DNA from: Tenacibaculum haliotis
GTDB taxonomy: Bacteria > Bacteroidota > Bacteroidia > Flavobacteriales > Flavobacteriaceae
DNA length: 64,000 bases
Direction: 5' to 3'
Assembly (NCBI RefSeq): GCF_025215075.1
Contig: NZ_JAOBTH010000029.1
Location: 62,001 to 126,000, forward strand
In this document: positions 20,746 through 30,600 of the stretch, one piece after another
Position numbering within the stretch: position 1 is the first letter of the stretch
Layout of the letters: each line of letters opens with the position of its first letter
The notes under the pieces: generated by a model
Told to the model about the DNA's origin: nothing
Databases searched by the model: none
What the model saw: only the letters and a program-made list of their open reading frames with translations
Position numbers and translations under genes: made by a program

Positions 20746-21198
20746 ATGATACAAATAGCCTCCACAAAAGATATTGAATTACTAACCAACATTGCTTTGA
20801 TTTCTAAAGCATATTGGGGCTATCCTAACGAGTTAATAGAAAGTTGGCGAAGTGATTTAACTGTTACTCCTAAAATGATTGAAGATGCATTTGTTTATAA
20901 ATTCGTTCAAAACAATAAAATTGCAGGATTTTACATTCTAAATCAACCAATAAAAAATAATATTGAACTAGAGATGTTATTTATTCTTCCTGAATTTATA
21001 GGAAAAGGGATTGGTAAAAGATTATTATTACATGCTTTTGAAAAGGCTCGTAAACTAAACATTAACAAACTAACTTTGTTAGCGGATCCGAATGCGGTAG
21101 ATTTCTATAAAAGTCAAGGGTTTATAATCATTGATAAAAAAGAAAGTACTATTCCGAATCGGTTTTTACCAATAATGCAGGCAGATTTAACAGTGTAG
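20746..21198 (+). CDS. GNAT family N-acetyltransferase
   Basis: Acetyl-CoA-dependent acyltransferase of 150 residues. The acetyl-CoA loop is seen in FIGKGIGKRLLLHAFEKA, and DPNAVDFYKSQGF is the usual C-terminal GNAT helix. A GTG at 20731 is in frame but lies in the stem of the nhaC terminator, so the ATG at 20746 is chosen. The 3' end overlaps the convergent small membrane protein gene by 50 bp. The substrate is unknown. Confidence 0.88.
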   Translation: MIQIASTKDIELLTNIALISKAYWGYPNELIESWRSDLTVTPKMIEDAFVYKFVQNNKIAGFYILNQPIKNNIELEMLFILPEFIGKGIGKRLLLHAFEKARKLNINKLTLLADPNAVDFYKSQGFIIIDKKESTIPNRFLPIMQADLTV

Positions 21199-21409
21199 AT
21201 AGTACTAAAAGCAACCAAGGTAATCCGTGTAATAAAACATCAAACCAATCTTTAAATTGCATTGCTTGTTCACCTGAAAAAGCATTTCCACCTAAAATCC
21301 ATTTTAGTTTACCAACAATATGTGGCGGATTAAAAGGAGCCAACCCTAAGGTTAAACTTGCTATTAAAAATAGTTTCCAATTACTTTTTAATTGACTTTT
21401 CATACTCAT
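21149..21409 (-). CDS. Small conserved membrane protein of unknown function
   Basis: A protein of 86 residues with hydrophobic helices near 11-30 and 62-78 and a conserved-looking middle (APFNPPHIVGKLKWILGG, DWFDVLLHG). I recognise this layout from other Bacteroidota but know no function. An alternative start lies two codons inside. It overlaps the convergent GNAT gene by 50 bp. The downstream porin on the same strand begins its reading frame further upstream, so the two are not an obvious operon. Confidence 0.65.
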   Translation of the reverse strand: MSMKSQLKSNWKLFLIASLTLGLAPFNPPHIVGKLKWILGGNAFSGEQAMQFKDWFDVLLHGLPWLLLVLSTLLNLPALLVKTDSE

Positions 21410-21441
21410 ATATCAATTATAACTTATCTGCTATATTATGG

Positions 21442-23403
21442 CTAAATAAACCAGTTCCAAACAACTCCAAAACGAATAACAAAATCACGATACGGATTAC
21501 CTGGGGCCGATAAGTAATTCTTTTTTAAGAAAAAAGAACTCACATTATCTGCTTTAAAATAAATACGCGTTCTACGCACTCTGGCATTAAAAAACACATC
21601 AACCGTAGGATATCCTATTTCAGTATCATTTTGTAACCTGAATTCAGCTAATAACGGATTATAAGCGTTCGCTTTATATTCTGAAAAATAATTTAACGTG
21701 GTTCCTATTTGCACGTATAAAGGATCTCCTTTAAACCAACTATCAGAATAATACAAAGTGTTTCTTGTTACCATTTCTGGCACTCTAAATACATCGCTAC
21801 CGTTTGCTACTTTCTGGTACATTACCGTATTATCTAACGCAAATTTCCCGAAAGTAAATTCTTTTGATACTTTTGCTTTTAAATAATTAACACTTCCCGA
21901 AAATTGTTTTGGAGAACTCGTTTCATCAAAATAAGTGTAATTATTAATATTGGTAATATCTACGGATGCATTTCCCCATTTAGACTCAAATACGCCACCT
22001 AATGTTCTGGTTCCTACGGATGCAAAATCATTTTCCCAATTGTAATCGTTATAACTACTTTGGTGCAGTAAAAAATTAAAGTTTGGTAATTTGCTACTTA
22101 TTTCTAAATGCGCTTTTACCGTAAATAAACTATCTTTTTTATAAAAAGCTTCAGCTTTTATATTGTTTCCTGAAAGACGCCCGCTACCTGGTGTTAAATT
22201 ACCAGATGCATTTATATAGAAGTTTTTTATTTTTCCGTTCCAATTTGCTCCGAAAGAAACGGCATCTCCCTTTAATTTATTCTTAGTAATTCCTACTAAA
22301 TTGTTTTGCAAGTTTTCATATCCGTAATTATATGTACTATATCCTGTTTTCACTCTAAAATTTCCTAGCACATATTTAGAATTAAAATCTAAAAATACTT
22401 CGTTATTATACACTAAAAAATTAGCCTTATCATTTACTTTTCCTGTTGTGTTTGCAACTCCAAAAACATCTGGAGTTGCCGCCGATTGATTGAAACGATA
22501 ATATTTAGAATTTCTAGTAAAAGAATGTCCTATTTTTAAATTTGAAAAATCATTTTCATGCAAACTATCTTTTGCTGATAACAACTTAAATGTCTGTTCA
22601 AAATGTAATCGTTTTCCTTCTAGTGTGTTTTCTGCATCATTTAAATTGATGTCTAACCTACCTCTATTACCACTAAAATTAGGGTCATCTCGAAGAAAAG
22701 CAGCTAATGACTCCGCTGTTAAACCGCCGTTTTCTTGATTGAAAAAATCTTGATTAACTGCTTGCCCTTTTATAGCATATTGCCCTTTTGGACTTTCATA
22801 CTTAAAACTCATTCTAAAATTACCAGAACTAGCCAATGATTGCCTATAAGCGCCTAATGATCGGAGCCCCTTATACGAGATTCCTACATTAAATCTTTTC
22901 GAAAAATTGGTCGTAAATAAGAAATCTAAAACCTGTCCCTGCTCTAACCCTGTTCTATATAAAACTTCGGTTGTTGGCGTTGGCACATGGTAATAATCAA
23001 CATCTTTAATTTCGAAAAAACCAAATTGCTTGGCACGAAAACCAATATCAGGAAACTGAGAAATATCTTTAAAATTATATCCTAAGTTATTAAATGTTTG
23101 CCCTTGATTATGAAATGGCAATAACTCGAAATTGTCCTTTCTTAAGAAATTAAACTTATAATGTTTTTTTAACGTAAGTGTAGTATCTACAATGGTAGTA
23201 TCGTTTTTAAAAGAGATTATTTTATAATCTGTATATTTCGTTTTTCCACTAAGTTTTACATTAATTTCATTATTAGATATTGAATCTGAATTTTGATTTA
23301 ACCCTCCGTTAAAACCTCCTAATCCACCATCTAATTGCCTAATTTGAGAAAAAAGCAACTGTACACTTATCAAACAAAAAAACACTAAAAAACTTTTCTT
23401 CAT
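21442..23403 (-). CDS. Putative porin (Porin_10-like outer-membrane beta-barrel)
   Basis: Outer-membrane protein of 653 residues. The start at 23403 gives a clean signal peptide (MKKSFLVFFCLISVQLLFSQ); a longer frame to 23445 adds fourteen residues that do not look like a signal. The mature protein begins with a Gly/Asn-rich stretch and continues as alternating aromatic strands typical of a large barrel, ending in a Trp-Phe-Ile strand. It resembles the putative porin family PF14121 of Bacteroidota. The transported compound is unknown. Confidence 0.8.
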   Translation of the reverse strand: MKKSFLVFFCLISVQLLFSQIRQLDGGLGGFNGGLNQNSDSISNNEINVKLSGKTKYTDYKIISFKNDTTIVDTTLTLKKHYKFNFLRKDNFELLPFHNQGQTFNNLGYNFKDISQFPDIGFRAKQFGFFEIKDVDYYHVPTPTTEVLYRTGLEQGQVLDFLFTTNFSKRFNVGISYKGLRSLGAYRQSLASSGNFRMSFKYESPKGQYAIKGQAVNQDFFNQENGGLTAESLAAFLRDDPNFSGNRGRLDINLNDAENTLEGKRLHFEQTFKLLSAKDSLHENDFSNLKIGHSFTRNSKYYRFNQSAATPDVFGVANTTGKVNDKANFLVYNNEVFLDFNSKYVLGNFRVKTGYSTYNYGYENLQNNLVGITKNKLKGDAVSFGANWNGKIKNFYINASGNLTPGSGRLSGNNIKAEAFYKKDSLFTVKAHLEISSKLPNFNFLLHQSSYNDYNWENDFASVGTRTLGGVFESKWGNASVDITNINNYTYFDETSSPKQFSGSVNYLKAKVSKEFTFGKFALDNTVMYQKVANGSDVFRVPEMVTRNTLYYSDSWFKGDPLYVQIGTTLNYFSEYKANAYNPLLAEFRLQNDTEIGYPTVDVFFNARVRRTRIYFKADNVSSFFLKKNYLSAPGNPYRDFVIRFGVVWNWFI

Positions 23404-23540
23404 AGCTACAAAAGTAAAATAATTAAACGAAACCGATACGACCAAAACGGTATAAACCTATGTTAAAGTATATTACTTCATGTATTCTCTTTTTTTATAA
23501 AATATTATTTTAATTTCTTTGAAAACTGTTAATTTGCAAT

Positions 23541-24140
23541 ATGTTAGAATTAAATTATAGTGGTCATGTTTTAGAGGCAGGTACTGATGAAGCTGGTAGA
23601 GGCTGTTTATCTGGCCCAGTAGTTGCGGCGGCAGTTATTTTACCTGAAAATTTTCATCATGATTTACTGAATGATTCTAAGCAAATTTCAGAAAAAAAAC
23701 GTCAAGAACTACGTCCGTATATAGAAGAACACGCATTGGCCTTTGGCGTTGCTTTTATTGATCATAAAGAAGTAGACGAAATAAATGTTTTACAAGCTTC
23801 TATAACTGGTATGCAACGCTCTATAGAACAACTTTCTCCGCAACCAGCATTTATTATTGTTGATGGCAATAAGTTTAAACCTTACAAGGAAATTCCGCAT
23901 GAAACTATTATAAAAGGAGATGCTAAATTCATGAGTATTGCAGCAGCATCTGTATTAGCAAAAACATATAGAGATGAGTATATGGAAAAAATTCATCAAG
24001 AATACCCGCAATATAATTGGAAAAAAAACAAAGGCTACCCAACAAAAGAACATCGAAATGCTATTCGTGAATTTGGACCAACCCCTTATCACCGAATGAC
24101 TTTTAAATTACTTCCCGAACAATTTAAATTAAAACTTTAG
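23541..24140 (+). CDS. rnhB: Ribonuclease HII
   Basis: Cleaves the RNA strand of RNA-DNA hybrids and removes single ribonucleotides from DNA. The protein has 199 residues, with the DEAGRG active-site motif (D16, E17), FIIVDGNKF carrying a further acidic ligand, and [20 protein letters not shown]. The length is normal for the family. It is divergent from the porin gene across about 140 bp. Confidence 0.96.
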   Translation: MLELNYSGHVLEAGTDEAGRGCLSGPVVAAAVILPENFHHDLLNDSKQISEKKRQELRPYIEEHALAFGVAFIDHKEVDEINVLQASITGMQRSIEQLSPQPAFIIVDGNKFKPYKEIPHETIIKGDAKFMSIAAASVLAKTYRDEYMEKIHQEYPQYNWKKNKGYPTKEHRNAIREFGPTPYHRMTFKLLPEQFKLKL

Positions 24141-24146
24141 TTTCTC

Positions 24147-24154
24147 TATTTTTG
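24147..24154 (+). promoter_or_regulatory. Candidate -7 element for the YejK-like gene
   Basis: TATTTTTG matches TAnnTTTG exactly, 20 bp before the start codon. No TTG occurs 17-23 bp upstream, so this is only a partial promoter match. Confidence 0.35.
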
Positions 24155-24173
24155 TCTTCCAATATTTTAGAAG

Positions 24174-25223
24174 ATGATTAAAAGAACGCGTGCAGAAATT
24201 AGCAAATGTATTATTCATAAAGTTGCTAATAAATACAATAGTGGCCAAAATTCTTTCTCAGAAAGCTTAGTTCGTTTCGATGAAGAAAGCTACGAATTAC
24301 TAATGCCTTTTTTATTAAAAAACTTTGGTACAGTAACACAAAGTTATCGTTTTAACCATCATGCAGATGTTCGTTTAAACGAAATTAATAAATACACTTC
24401 TGATATTTTTGAAGATGAAAACACCTTTATTGAGCATTCTAAAAACATTGTAAATCACTTATACGAACAATCAAATTCTGCCAATATAAAAACTGGTGAT
24501 GTTTTGGTGGTTTATTTCGAAGGTATTGAATATAAAGACATATTAACCGAAGCAGTTGGTGTTTTTAAAATTGAAAGTAAAGTAGATTTTTTACAAACCT
24601 ATTTAGATGATGATAGTTTTGATGTAGTGGTTCAGAAAGGAATTTCTACTAAAAAATTAGACAAAGGGTGTTTAATTGTAAATTCTTCAGATACTGAAGG
24701 AACCGTAATTTTATCAGTAGATAATAATAACTATGATGCGCAATATTGGATTAAAAATTTCTTAAACGCGAAATTTGCGGATGATCGTAATTTACATACT
24801 CAGAATTATTTAGAGATGTGTAAAGATTTTTCTGAAGAAATCATTAAACCTGAATTTGGTAAGCAAGAACAAAGTAATTTCTTGGCAAGTACAGTTGATT
24901 ATTTTAAAGAACATGAAAACGTAGATTACCACGGATTTAAAGAAGAAATTTTTGAAGATGAAAAACATAAAGGCATGTTTGAAGACTACAAAAAACATTT
25001 TGAAGGCTTAAATGATGTTTTAATCCGTAATAATTTTGAAGTTTCAGATGCAGTATTAAAAAAAGAAAAAAGTAAGTTTAAAACTGAGTTTAAACTCGAT
25101 ACTAACATTCTAATTAAAATTGATGTAGACGCACCTGATGCTTCTTCAGAATATCTTGAACAAGGTTATGATGAAGAGAAAAAAATGAAATATTATAAAG
25201 TATTTTACAATACAGAAAAATAA
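24174..25223 (+). CDS. YejK/NdpA-like 37-kDa nucleoid-associated protein
   Basis: Protein of 349 residues assigned to the nucleoid-associated family PF04245 by its opening (IIHKVANKYN), the spaced DEESYELLMPFLLKNF segment and the GDVLVVYFEG strand. Members associate with bacterial nucleoids; the biochemical role is poorly defined. It is rich in acidic residues and shows no membrane segments. A very long palindromic terminator starts inside its stop codon. Confidence 0.82.
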   Translation: MIKRTRAEISKCIIHKVANKYNSGQNSFSESLVRFDEESYELLMPFLLKNFGTVTQSYRFNHHADVRLNEINKYTSDIFEDENTFIEHSKNIVNHLYEQSNSANIKTGDVLVVYFEGIEYKDILTEAVGVFKIESKVDFLQTYLDDDSFDVVVQKGISTKKLDKGCLIVNSSDTEGTVILSVDNNNYDAQYWIKNFLNAKFADDRNLHTQNYLEMCKDFSEEIIKPEFGKQEQSNFLASTVDYFKEHENVDYHGFKEEIFEDEKHKGMFEDYKKHFEGLNDVLIRNNFEVSDAVLKKEKSKFKTEFKLDTNILIKIDVDAPDASSEYLEQGYDEEKKMKYYKVFYNTEK

Positions 25224-25268
25224 GAATTAAAAAAGGGAACGTTTAAAACGTTCCCTTTTTTAATTCTT
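25222..25268. terminator. Long perfect palindromic terminator
   Basis: 23-bp arms meet around a single central base: one arm begins AAGAATTAAAAAAGGGAACG and the other ends TTTTTTAATTCTT. The GC-rich core GGGAACG/CGTTCCC plus T run makes it a strong terminator, usable from both sides. It starts inside the stop codon of the YejK-like gene. Confidence 0.85.
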
Positions 25269-25279
25269 ATTTTTTAACG

Positions 25280-25306
25280 TCATTCTTAGCATATTTCAGA
25301 ATCTCA
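25280..25306 (-). repeat. Dispersed inverted-repeat element, copy 1
   Basis: Read on the minus strand this is GAGATTCTGAAATATGC followed by TAAGAATGAC. It matches copies at 32141 and 57072. It lies between the YejK-like and PhnA-like genes, just downstream of both stop codons. Confidence 0.65.
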
Positions 25307-25317
25307 TCGTTAGATTC

Positions 25318-25908
25318 TTACTCCTTCTCAGCCATTTTCTTAACGTAATCGGTAATAATAACAATTTGAGTAGGCCCTACTTTACCTTCAATATAATTTG
25401 CATTTTCATGATCTAAAGAAATTCTACGAACAGCCGTACCTTGCTTGGCAACCATGCTAGAACCTTTTACTTTTAAATCTTTAATCAATACTACAGAATC
25501 TCCTGCTTGTAAAATTGCTCCGTTTGCATCTCTATGAATTATCTTTTCGCTTTCCTCTAAGTGATCTCCACTTTCTTTAGCATAGCGTAAATCATCATCC
25601 TCTAAGTACAACATATCTAACAAATCTTGCGGCCATCCCTCTTTACGAAGTCTAGATAACATTCTCCAAGCAACAACCTTTACGGCTCTGTACTCACTCC
25701 ACATACTATCATTTAAACAACGCCAATGGTTTGCAGCTGTCTTTTCAGTATCTTCAATTTGCTCAATACAAGTATCACAAGCCAACAAGCTTCCATCAAC
25801 ACCACCAATAGTCATTGGTTTAACTTCATAAATTGATAAATTATCTTTTGAAGCGCACAACTCACATTGATTGCCACTTCTATCTTGTAACTCTTCTAAT
25901 AAACTCAT
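25318..25908 (-). CDS. PhnA domain-containing protein
   Basis: Cytoplasmic protein of 196 residues. The N-terminal part has paired cysteines CELC and CDTC, a probable zinc ribbon. The C-terminal part (DGDSVVLIKDLKVKGSS-like; here AGDSVVLIKDLKVKGSS near residue 140) is the PhnA/YjdM SH3-like domain. The family name comes from an alkylphosphonate locus but no phosphonate genes are present here, so the function is open. An upstream ATG at 25962 would add eighteen residues; MSLLEELQDRSG is the usual family start. Confidence 0.85.
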   Translation of the reverse strand: MSLLEELQDRSGNQCELCASKDNLSIYEVKPMTIGGVDGSLLACDTCIEQIEDTEKTAANHWRCLNDSMWSEYRAVKVVAWRMLSRLRKEGWPQDLLDMLYLEDDDLRYAKESGDHLEESEKIIHRDANGAILQAGDSVVLIKDLKVKGSSMVAKQGTAVRRISLDHENANYIEGKVGPTQIVIITDYVKKMAEKE

Positions 25909-25974
25909 TTTTTTAAATCTATAAATTAAGGTTTGTAAAAGTACATTTTTATATTTAATCAAGCTTTCTAAAAT

Positions 25975-26007
25975 ATAAAAACGGAAGACAAAATCTTCCG
26001 TTTTTAT
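25975..26007 (-). terminator. Terminator of the rpsP-rimM operon
   Basis: A perfect 14-bp stem with arms ATAAAAACGGAAGA and TCTTCCGTTTTTAT and a 5-nt loop, 20 bp after the rimM stop codon on the minus strand. Confidence 0.85.
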
Positions 26008-26027
26008 ATTTAAATACTCAAAAAAAG

Positions 26028-26564
26028 TTAATCTTCAAAATATAACTCAATCAATCCTTTTGGTGTTTCTACTTCAATTGTTTTATGCTCTCTATCTACT
26101 TTTTTAATAAAGTCATCAATCATAGGAATAAAAATTTCGGTATCTCCGTTTTCAATTTCAAAAAGAGGTTGCGCTGCTTTATCATTTACATATGCTAAAG
26201 TACCTACCTCCCCATAGTTTTTATCAATAATCGTAAAACCTATAACTTCGTGGTAATAAAATTTATTTCCAGTAAGTTTTGGTAGTAAATTTAAAGGCAA
26301 ATAGATTCCTGCTCGCATAATAGCATCAGCATCTTGTTCGGTATCTACATCTTCAAATTTTACACGAAACATAGTGCTTTTACTTAACGAAGATTTTTCA
26401 ATAAAAAAAGGAACCAGATTATTGCCTAAATCGACAAAAACTGATTCCAAATTTTCGTAAAGATCGGGTTCATCAGTGTCTAACTTAATAACTACTTCAC
26501 CCTTAAAACTATGTTTTTTAACGATTTTGCCAAGATAAAAACAATCTTCTTTTTGCATCATCAT
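26028..26564 (-). CDS. rimM: Ribosome maturation factor RimM
   Basis: Assists 30S subunit assembly, binding S19 and the 16S head. The protein has 178 residues. The RimM domain opens with FYLGKIVKKHSFKGEVVIK, and the PRC-barrel half contains YYHEVIGFTIID and PLFEIENGD-IFIPMIDDFI. Three Met codons open the frame, so the exact start is uncertain by two residues. It follows rpsP by 13 bp, the conserved gene order. Confidence 0.95.
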   Translation of the reverse strand: MMMQKEDCFYLGKIVKKHSFKGEVVIKLDTDEPDLYENLESVFVDLGNNLVPFFIEKSSLSKSTMFRVKFEDVDTEQDADAIMRAGIYLPLNLLPKLTGNKFYYHEVIGFTIIDKNYGEVGTLAYVNDKAAQPLFEIENGDTEIFIPMIDDFIKKVDREHKTIEVETPKGLIELYFED

Positions 26565-26577
26565 TATAGTACAGTTT

Positions 26578-27087
26578 TTATTCTTCGCTATCTGCTCCGT
26601 TATCTGCAGCTACTTCTTCACTATCTGCAACAGGTGCAGCAGGAGTATTAGCAGCAATACGTGCAGCGTTTACAGCTTTTTCAGCTTCTAAAGCTTTTGC
26701 TTTTGCATCAGCATCCGCCTTTGCTAAACCATCAACTTTACCAGCTACTAAACCAGTTTTTTCCTCTAACCAAGCTGCAAATTTTGCATCTGCTTGTTCT
26801 TGTGTTAAAGCTCCTTTTTTAACTCCACCAGCTAAATGATTCTTTAATAAAACACCTTTATAAGATAAAATGTTTCTTGCAGTATCAGTTGGTTGAGCAC
26901 CTTTTTGTAACCATTCTACAGCTGTATCAACATCTAAGTCGATTATTGCAGGGTTAGTGTTAGGATTGTACGTTCCGATTTTTTCTAAATAACGACCATC
27001 TCTTTTTGATCTTGAATCAGCAGCTACTACCCAGTAAAAAGGTTTTCCTTTTTTACCGTGTCTTTGTAATCTAATTTTTACAGGCAT
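26578..27087 (-). CDS. rpsP: 30S ribosomal protein S16 with C-terminal extension
   Basis: S16, 169 residues. The ribosomal core is residues 1-80 ([30 protein letters not shown] start, shown by [19 protein letters not shown]). The remaining 90 residues are an Ala/Glu/Asp-rich tail absent from the short S16 of most bacteria. Similar tails are common in Bacteroidota. It is the first gene of a two-gene unit with rimM. Confidence 0.96.
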   Translation of the reverse strand: MPVKIRLQRHGKKGKPFYWVVAADSRSKRDGRYLEKIGTYNPNTNPAIIDLDVDTAVEWLQKGAQPTDTARNILSYKGVLLKNHLAGGVKKGALTQEQADAKFAAWLEEKTGLVAGKVDGLAKADADAKAKALEAEKAVNAARIAANTPAAPVADSEEVAADNGADSEE

Positions 27088-27101
27088 AATTTTTAATTTT
27101 T

Positions 27102-27163
27102 AAGGTACGCGACCTTGATTATTAACAAATCTTATCATCTCGTGATAAGTGGGCGCAAATGTA
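27102..27163 (-). promoter_or_regulatory. rpsP leader with candidate -7 element and two hairpins
   Basis: On the minus strand TACATTTG (27156-27163) matches the -7 consensus exactly, giving a leader of about 60 nt. The leader can form CTTATCA/TGATAAG (27131-27149) and AAGGT/ACCTT (27102-27116) hairpins. No TTG lies at the usual upstream spacing. Ribosomal protein leaders often bind their own product, so autoregulation by S16 is possible. Confidence 0.45.
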
Positions 27164-27210
27164 TAGTTTTTTTTTCACTAAAAACTAAAAACGTAACATT
27201 ATTACAATAA

Positions 27211-27237
27211 AAAAGAGCCTGAAAAACAAGCTCTTAA
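27211..27237 (-). terminator. Terminator of the cold-shock gene
   Basis: The stem AAGAGC/GCTCTT has an 11-nt loop and is followed on the minus strand by TTTTTT. It lies about 25 bp after the stop codon. Confidence 0.75.
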
Positions 27238-27260
27238 GAAAATTTAGGTGAGTTTATATA

Positions 27261-27452
27261 TTATAATACTCTAACATCAACTGCGTTTAAACCTTTTTTT
27301 CCTTCTTTAAGATCAAATTCTACTGTATCACCTTCTCTAATCTCATCGATTAAACCTGATACATGTACAAAATACTCTGTGTTTGATCCTGACTCAGTAA
27401 CAAATCCAAAACCTTTAGATTCGTTAAAGAACTTTACTGTTCCTTCTTTCAT
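27261..27452 (-). CDS. Cold-shock domain protein (CspA family)
   Basis: A single cold-shock domain of 63 residues that binds single-stranded RNA or DNA. RNP1 (SKGFGFV) and RNP2 (YFVHVS) are intact. It is monocistronic, with its own terminator. On the minus strand TATCTTTG (27481-27488) is a candidate -7 element that would give a leader of about 20 nt, far shorter than the long thermosensing leader of E. coli cspA. Confidence 0.95.
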   Translation of the reverse strand: MKEGTVKFFNESKGFGFVTESGSNTEYFVHVSGLIDEIREGDTVEFDLKEGKKGLNAVDVRVL

Positions 27453-27690
27453 TGTAAAAAATATTATATTTAATAAAGTGCAAAGATACTTCTATAATTC
27501 GACTCTTAAATAATTTAATTTCAATAATGCTAAAACTTAACATCTACATAACAATAGATTATGTGTATTTATTGACTATAAAACTCAATATCACGTTACA
27601 AACTCGTTAATAACTTCTACTAAAAACAACACAAATTCTTCGTATTTTTACACTTTACTTATACCTAAACGCTTCAATAAAACACTCTAG

Positions 27691-30600
27691 ATGTATTTAA
27701 TTTTTGATACTGAAACTACCGGACTACCTAAAAGTTGGAATGCGCCTATTACTGACACTAATAATTGGCCTAGAGCAACACAAATTGCTTGGCAATTACA
27801 TGATGAATTAGGTAATTTAATTGAGCATAATGATTTCCTTATCAAACCTGACGGATTTAATATTCCGTATGATGCAGAAAGAATTCATGGTATTTCTACC
27901 GATTTAGCACAAGAACAAGGGATTGAGCTTTCTGAAGGTTTAGCTTTATTTAATGAAGCTTTAAGTAAAACAAAATTTATTGTTGGTCAAAACCTTGCTT
28001 TCGACATCAATATTATGGGATGTGAATTCCATCGTTTAGGTGTTGATAATAATTTAACAGAACTACCAATATTAGATACTTGTACCGAGCATACAGCAAA
28101 AATGTGTCAGATTCCTGGTGGTCGTGGTGGTAAATTTAAATTACCAACATTAACCGAATTACACCAACATTTATTTGGAGATGGTTTTGGAGATGCTCAC
28201 AACGCAACTGCCGATGTAGAAGCAACAACTAGATGTTTTTTAGAGTTAATTCGTTTACGTCAGTTTACCAAAGAGCAACTTCAGGTTACAGACGACTTTT
28301 TTGATCGTTATACCCAAAACAATCCTAGCGTTACTCAAATCATAGGCTTAAATCACTTAAATCTTAAAAGAGAAAGTGAAAAAATTCGCGCTAGAAAAGA
28401 AAAAGCAAAAGGGGAAACAACAACAATAAGCACTAATGAAGGTTTAGCTGAATTAAAAAATAGTCAGTTTGCACACCTTCATAACCATACACAATACTCG
28501 GTTTTACAATCTACCATACAAATTGGCAACATTGTAAAAGCTGCTGCAAAAGACAACATGTCGGCAGTTGCAATGACCGACACCGGTAATATGATGGCTG
28601 CTTTTCATTTTGTGCAAGCAGTTTTAAACCACAACAAAGCTGTTGATTCGGCTAATATTGAAGCAATAGAAAAAGGGGAAGAACCTACACAAAAACCTTT
28701 AAAACCAATTGTTGGCTGTGAGTTTAATATATGTACCGATCATACTAATAAAAGTCAAAAAGACAACGGTTACCAAGTTGTTTTATTAGCTAAAAATAAA
28801 AAAGGATATCACAACTTAGCAAAAATGTCGTCTATTGCTTTTGTTGATGGTTTTTATTACATCCCAAGAATTGATAAAAAAGTAGTTGAACAATACAAAG
28901 AAGACATTATTGTACTTACAGGTAGTTTGTACGGTGAAGTACCTAGTAAAATATTAAATGTTGGTGAAGCCCAAGCTGAAGAAGCATTGCTTTGGTGGAA
29001 AGAACAATTTGGCGATGATTTATATATTGAATTAATGCGCCACAATCAAGAAGATGAAAAAGTTGTTAATGAAACACTTTTAAAATTTTCAAAAAAACAC
29101 AACGTAAAAACAGTTGCATCAAACAATACTTTTTATTTAAGTAAAGAAGATGCAAATGCACACGATATTTTATTGTGTGTAAAAGATGGTGAAAAACAGG
29201 CAACTCCAAAAGGAAGAGGTCGTGGCTATCGTTATGGTTTACCAAACGACGAATATTACTTTAAATCATCCGATGAGATGAAAGCTTTATTTGCCGATCT
29301 TCCTGAAGCAATCATTAATATTCAAGAAATCGTTGATAAAATTGAGCCATACACGTTAGCTCGTGATGTACTATTACCTGCTTTTGATATTGCTGATGAG
29401 TTTAAAGATGAAAAAGATAATGAAGATGGTGGTAAAAGAGGTGAAAACAATTTTCTAAGACATTTAACCTATGTAGGTGCCAAAAAACGATACGGCGAAA
29501 TAACCGATAGTATTCGCGAACGTTTAGATTTTGAGCTAGAAGTAATTGAAAAAACTGGATATCCTGGATACTTCTTAATCGTTGAAGATTTTATCCGCGA
29601 AGCGAGAAACATGGATGTTTCTGTAGGCCCTGGACGTGGTTCTGCCGCAGGATCTGTAGTTGCTTATTGTTTGTGGATTACCAATATAGACCCGATTAAA
29701 TACGATTTACTTTTTGAGCGTTTCTTAAATCCCGAACGTGTATCAATGCCCGATATTGATATTGATTTTGATGATGAAGGGCGTGGTCGTGTAATGGATT
29801 ATGTAATTGATAAATATGGTGCAAACCAAGTAGCACAAATTATTACCTATGGTACGATGGCAGCAAAATCTTCTATTAGAGATACTGCTCGTGTATTAGA
29901 TTTACCCCTTTTTGAAGCCGATAGAATTGCCAAGTTGATTCCTGGAATGAAACTGAAGAAAATATTTTCTTTGGATGAAAAAACCTTAAAGGAAAAACTT
30001 CGTGCTGAAGAAATAGAATTAGTAAACGAACTAAAAAGACTTTCTAACGGAAATGATTTAATGGCAGAGACCATTAATAAAGCTCGAATTTTAGAAGGGT
30101 CTGTTCGTAATACAGGTATTCATGCCTGTGGTGTAATTATTACTCCCGACGATATTACCAAATTCGTACCTGTTGCGCTTGCCAAAGATTCCGACATGTA
30201 TGTAACTCAGTTCGACAACTCAGTCGTTGAAGATGCTGGTTTACTAAAAATGGATTTCTTGGGATTAAAAACGCTAACCTTAATTAAGGATACCGTTAAA
30301 ATTGTAAAAGCACGACACGATGTACTTTTAGATCCTGAAACTTTTCCGTTAGATGATGTAAAAACCTATGAGCTTTTCCAAAGAGGAGAAACTGTTGGTA
30401 TTTTTCAATATGAATCTCCCGGAATGCAAAAACACATGAGATCTTTAAAACCTACCGTTTTTGAAGATTTAATTGCCATGAATGCCTTGTATCGTCCGGG
30501 ACCGATGGAATATATCCCTTCTTTTATCCGAAGAAAACACGGAGATGAAGAAATTGAGTACGATTTACCTGCCATGGAAGAATACCTTGCAGAAACTTAC

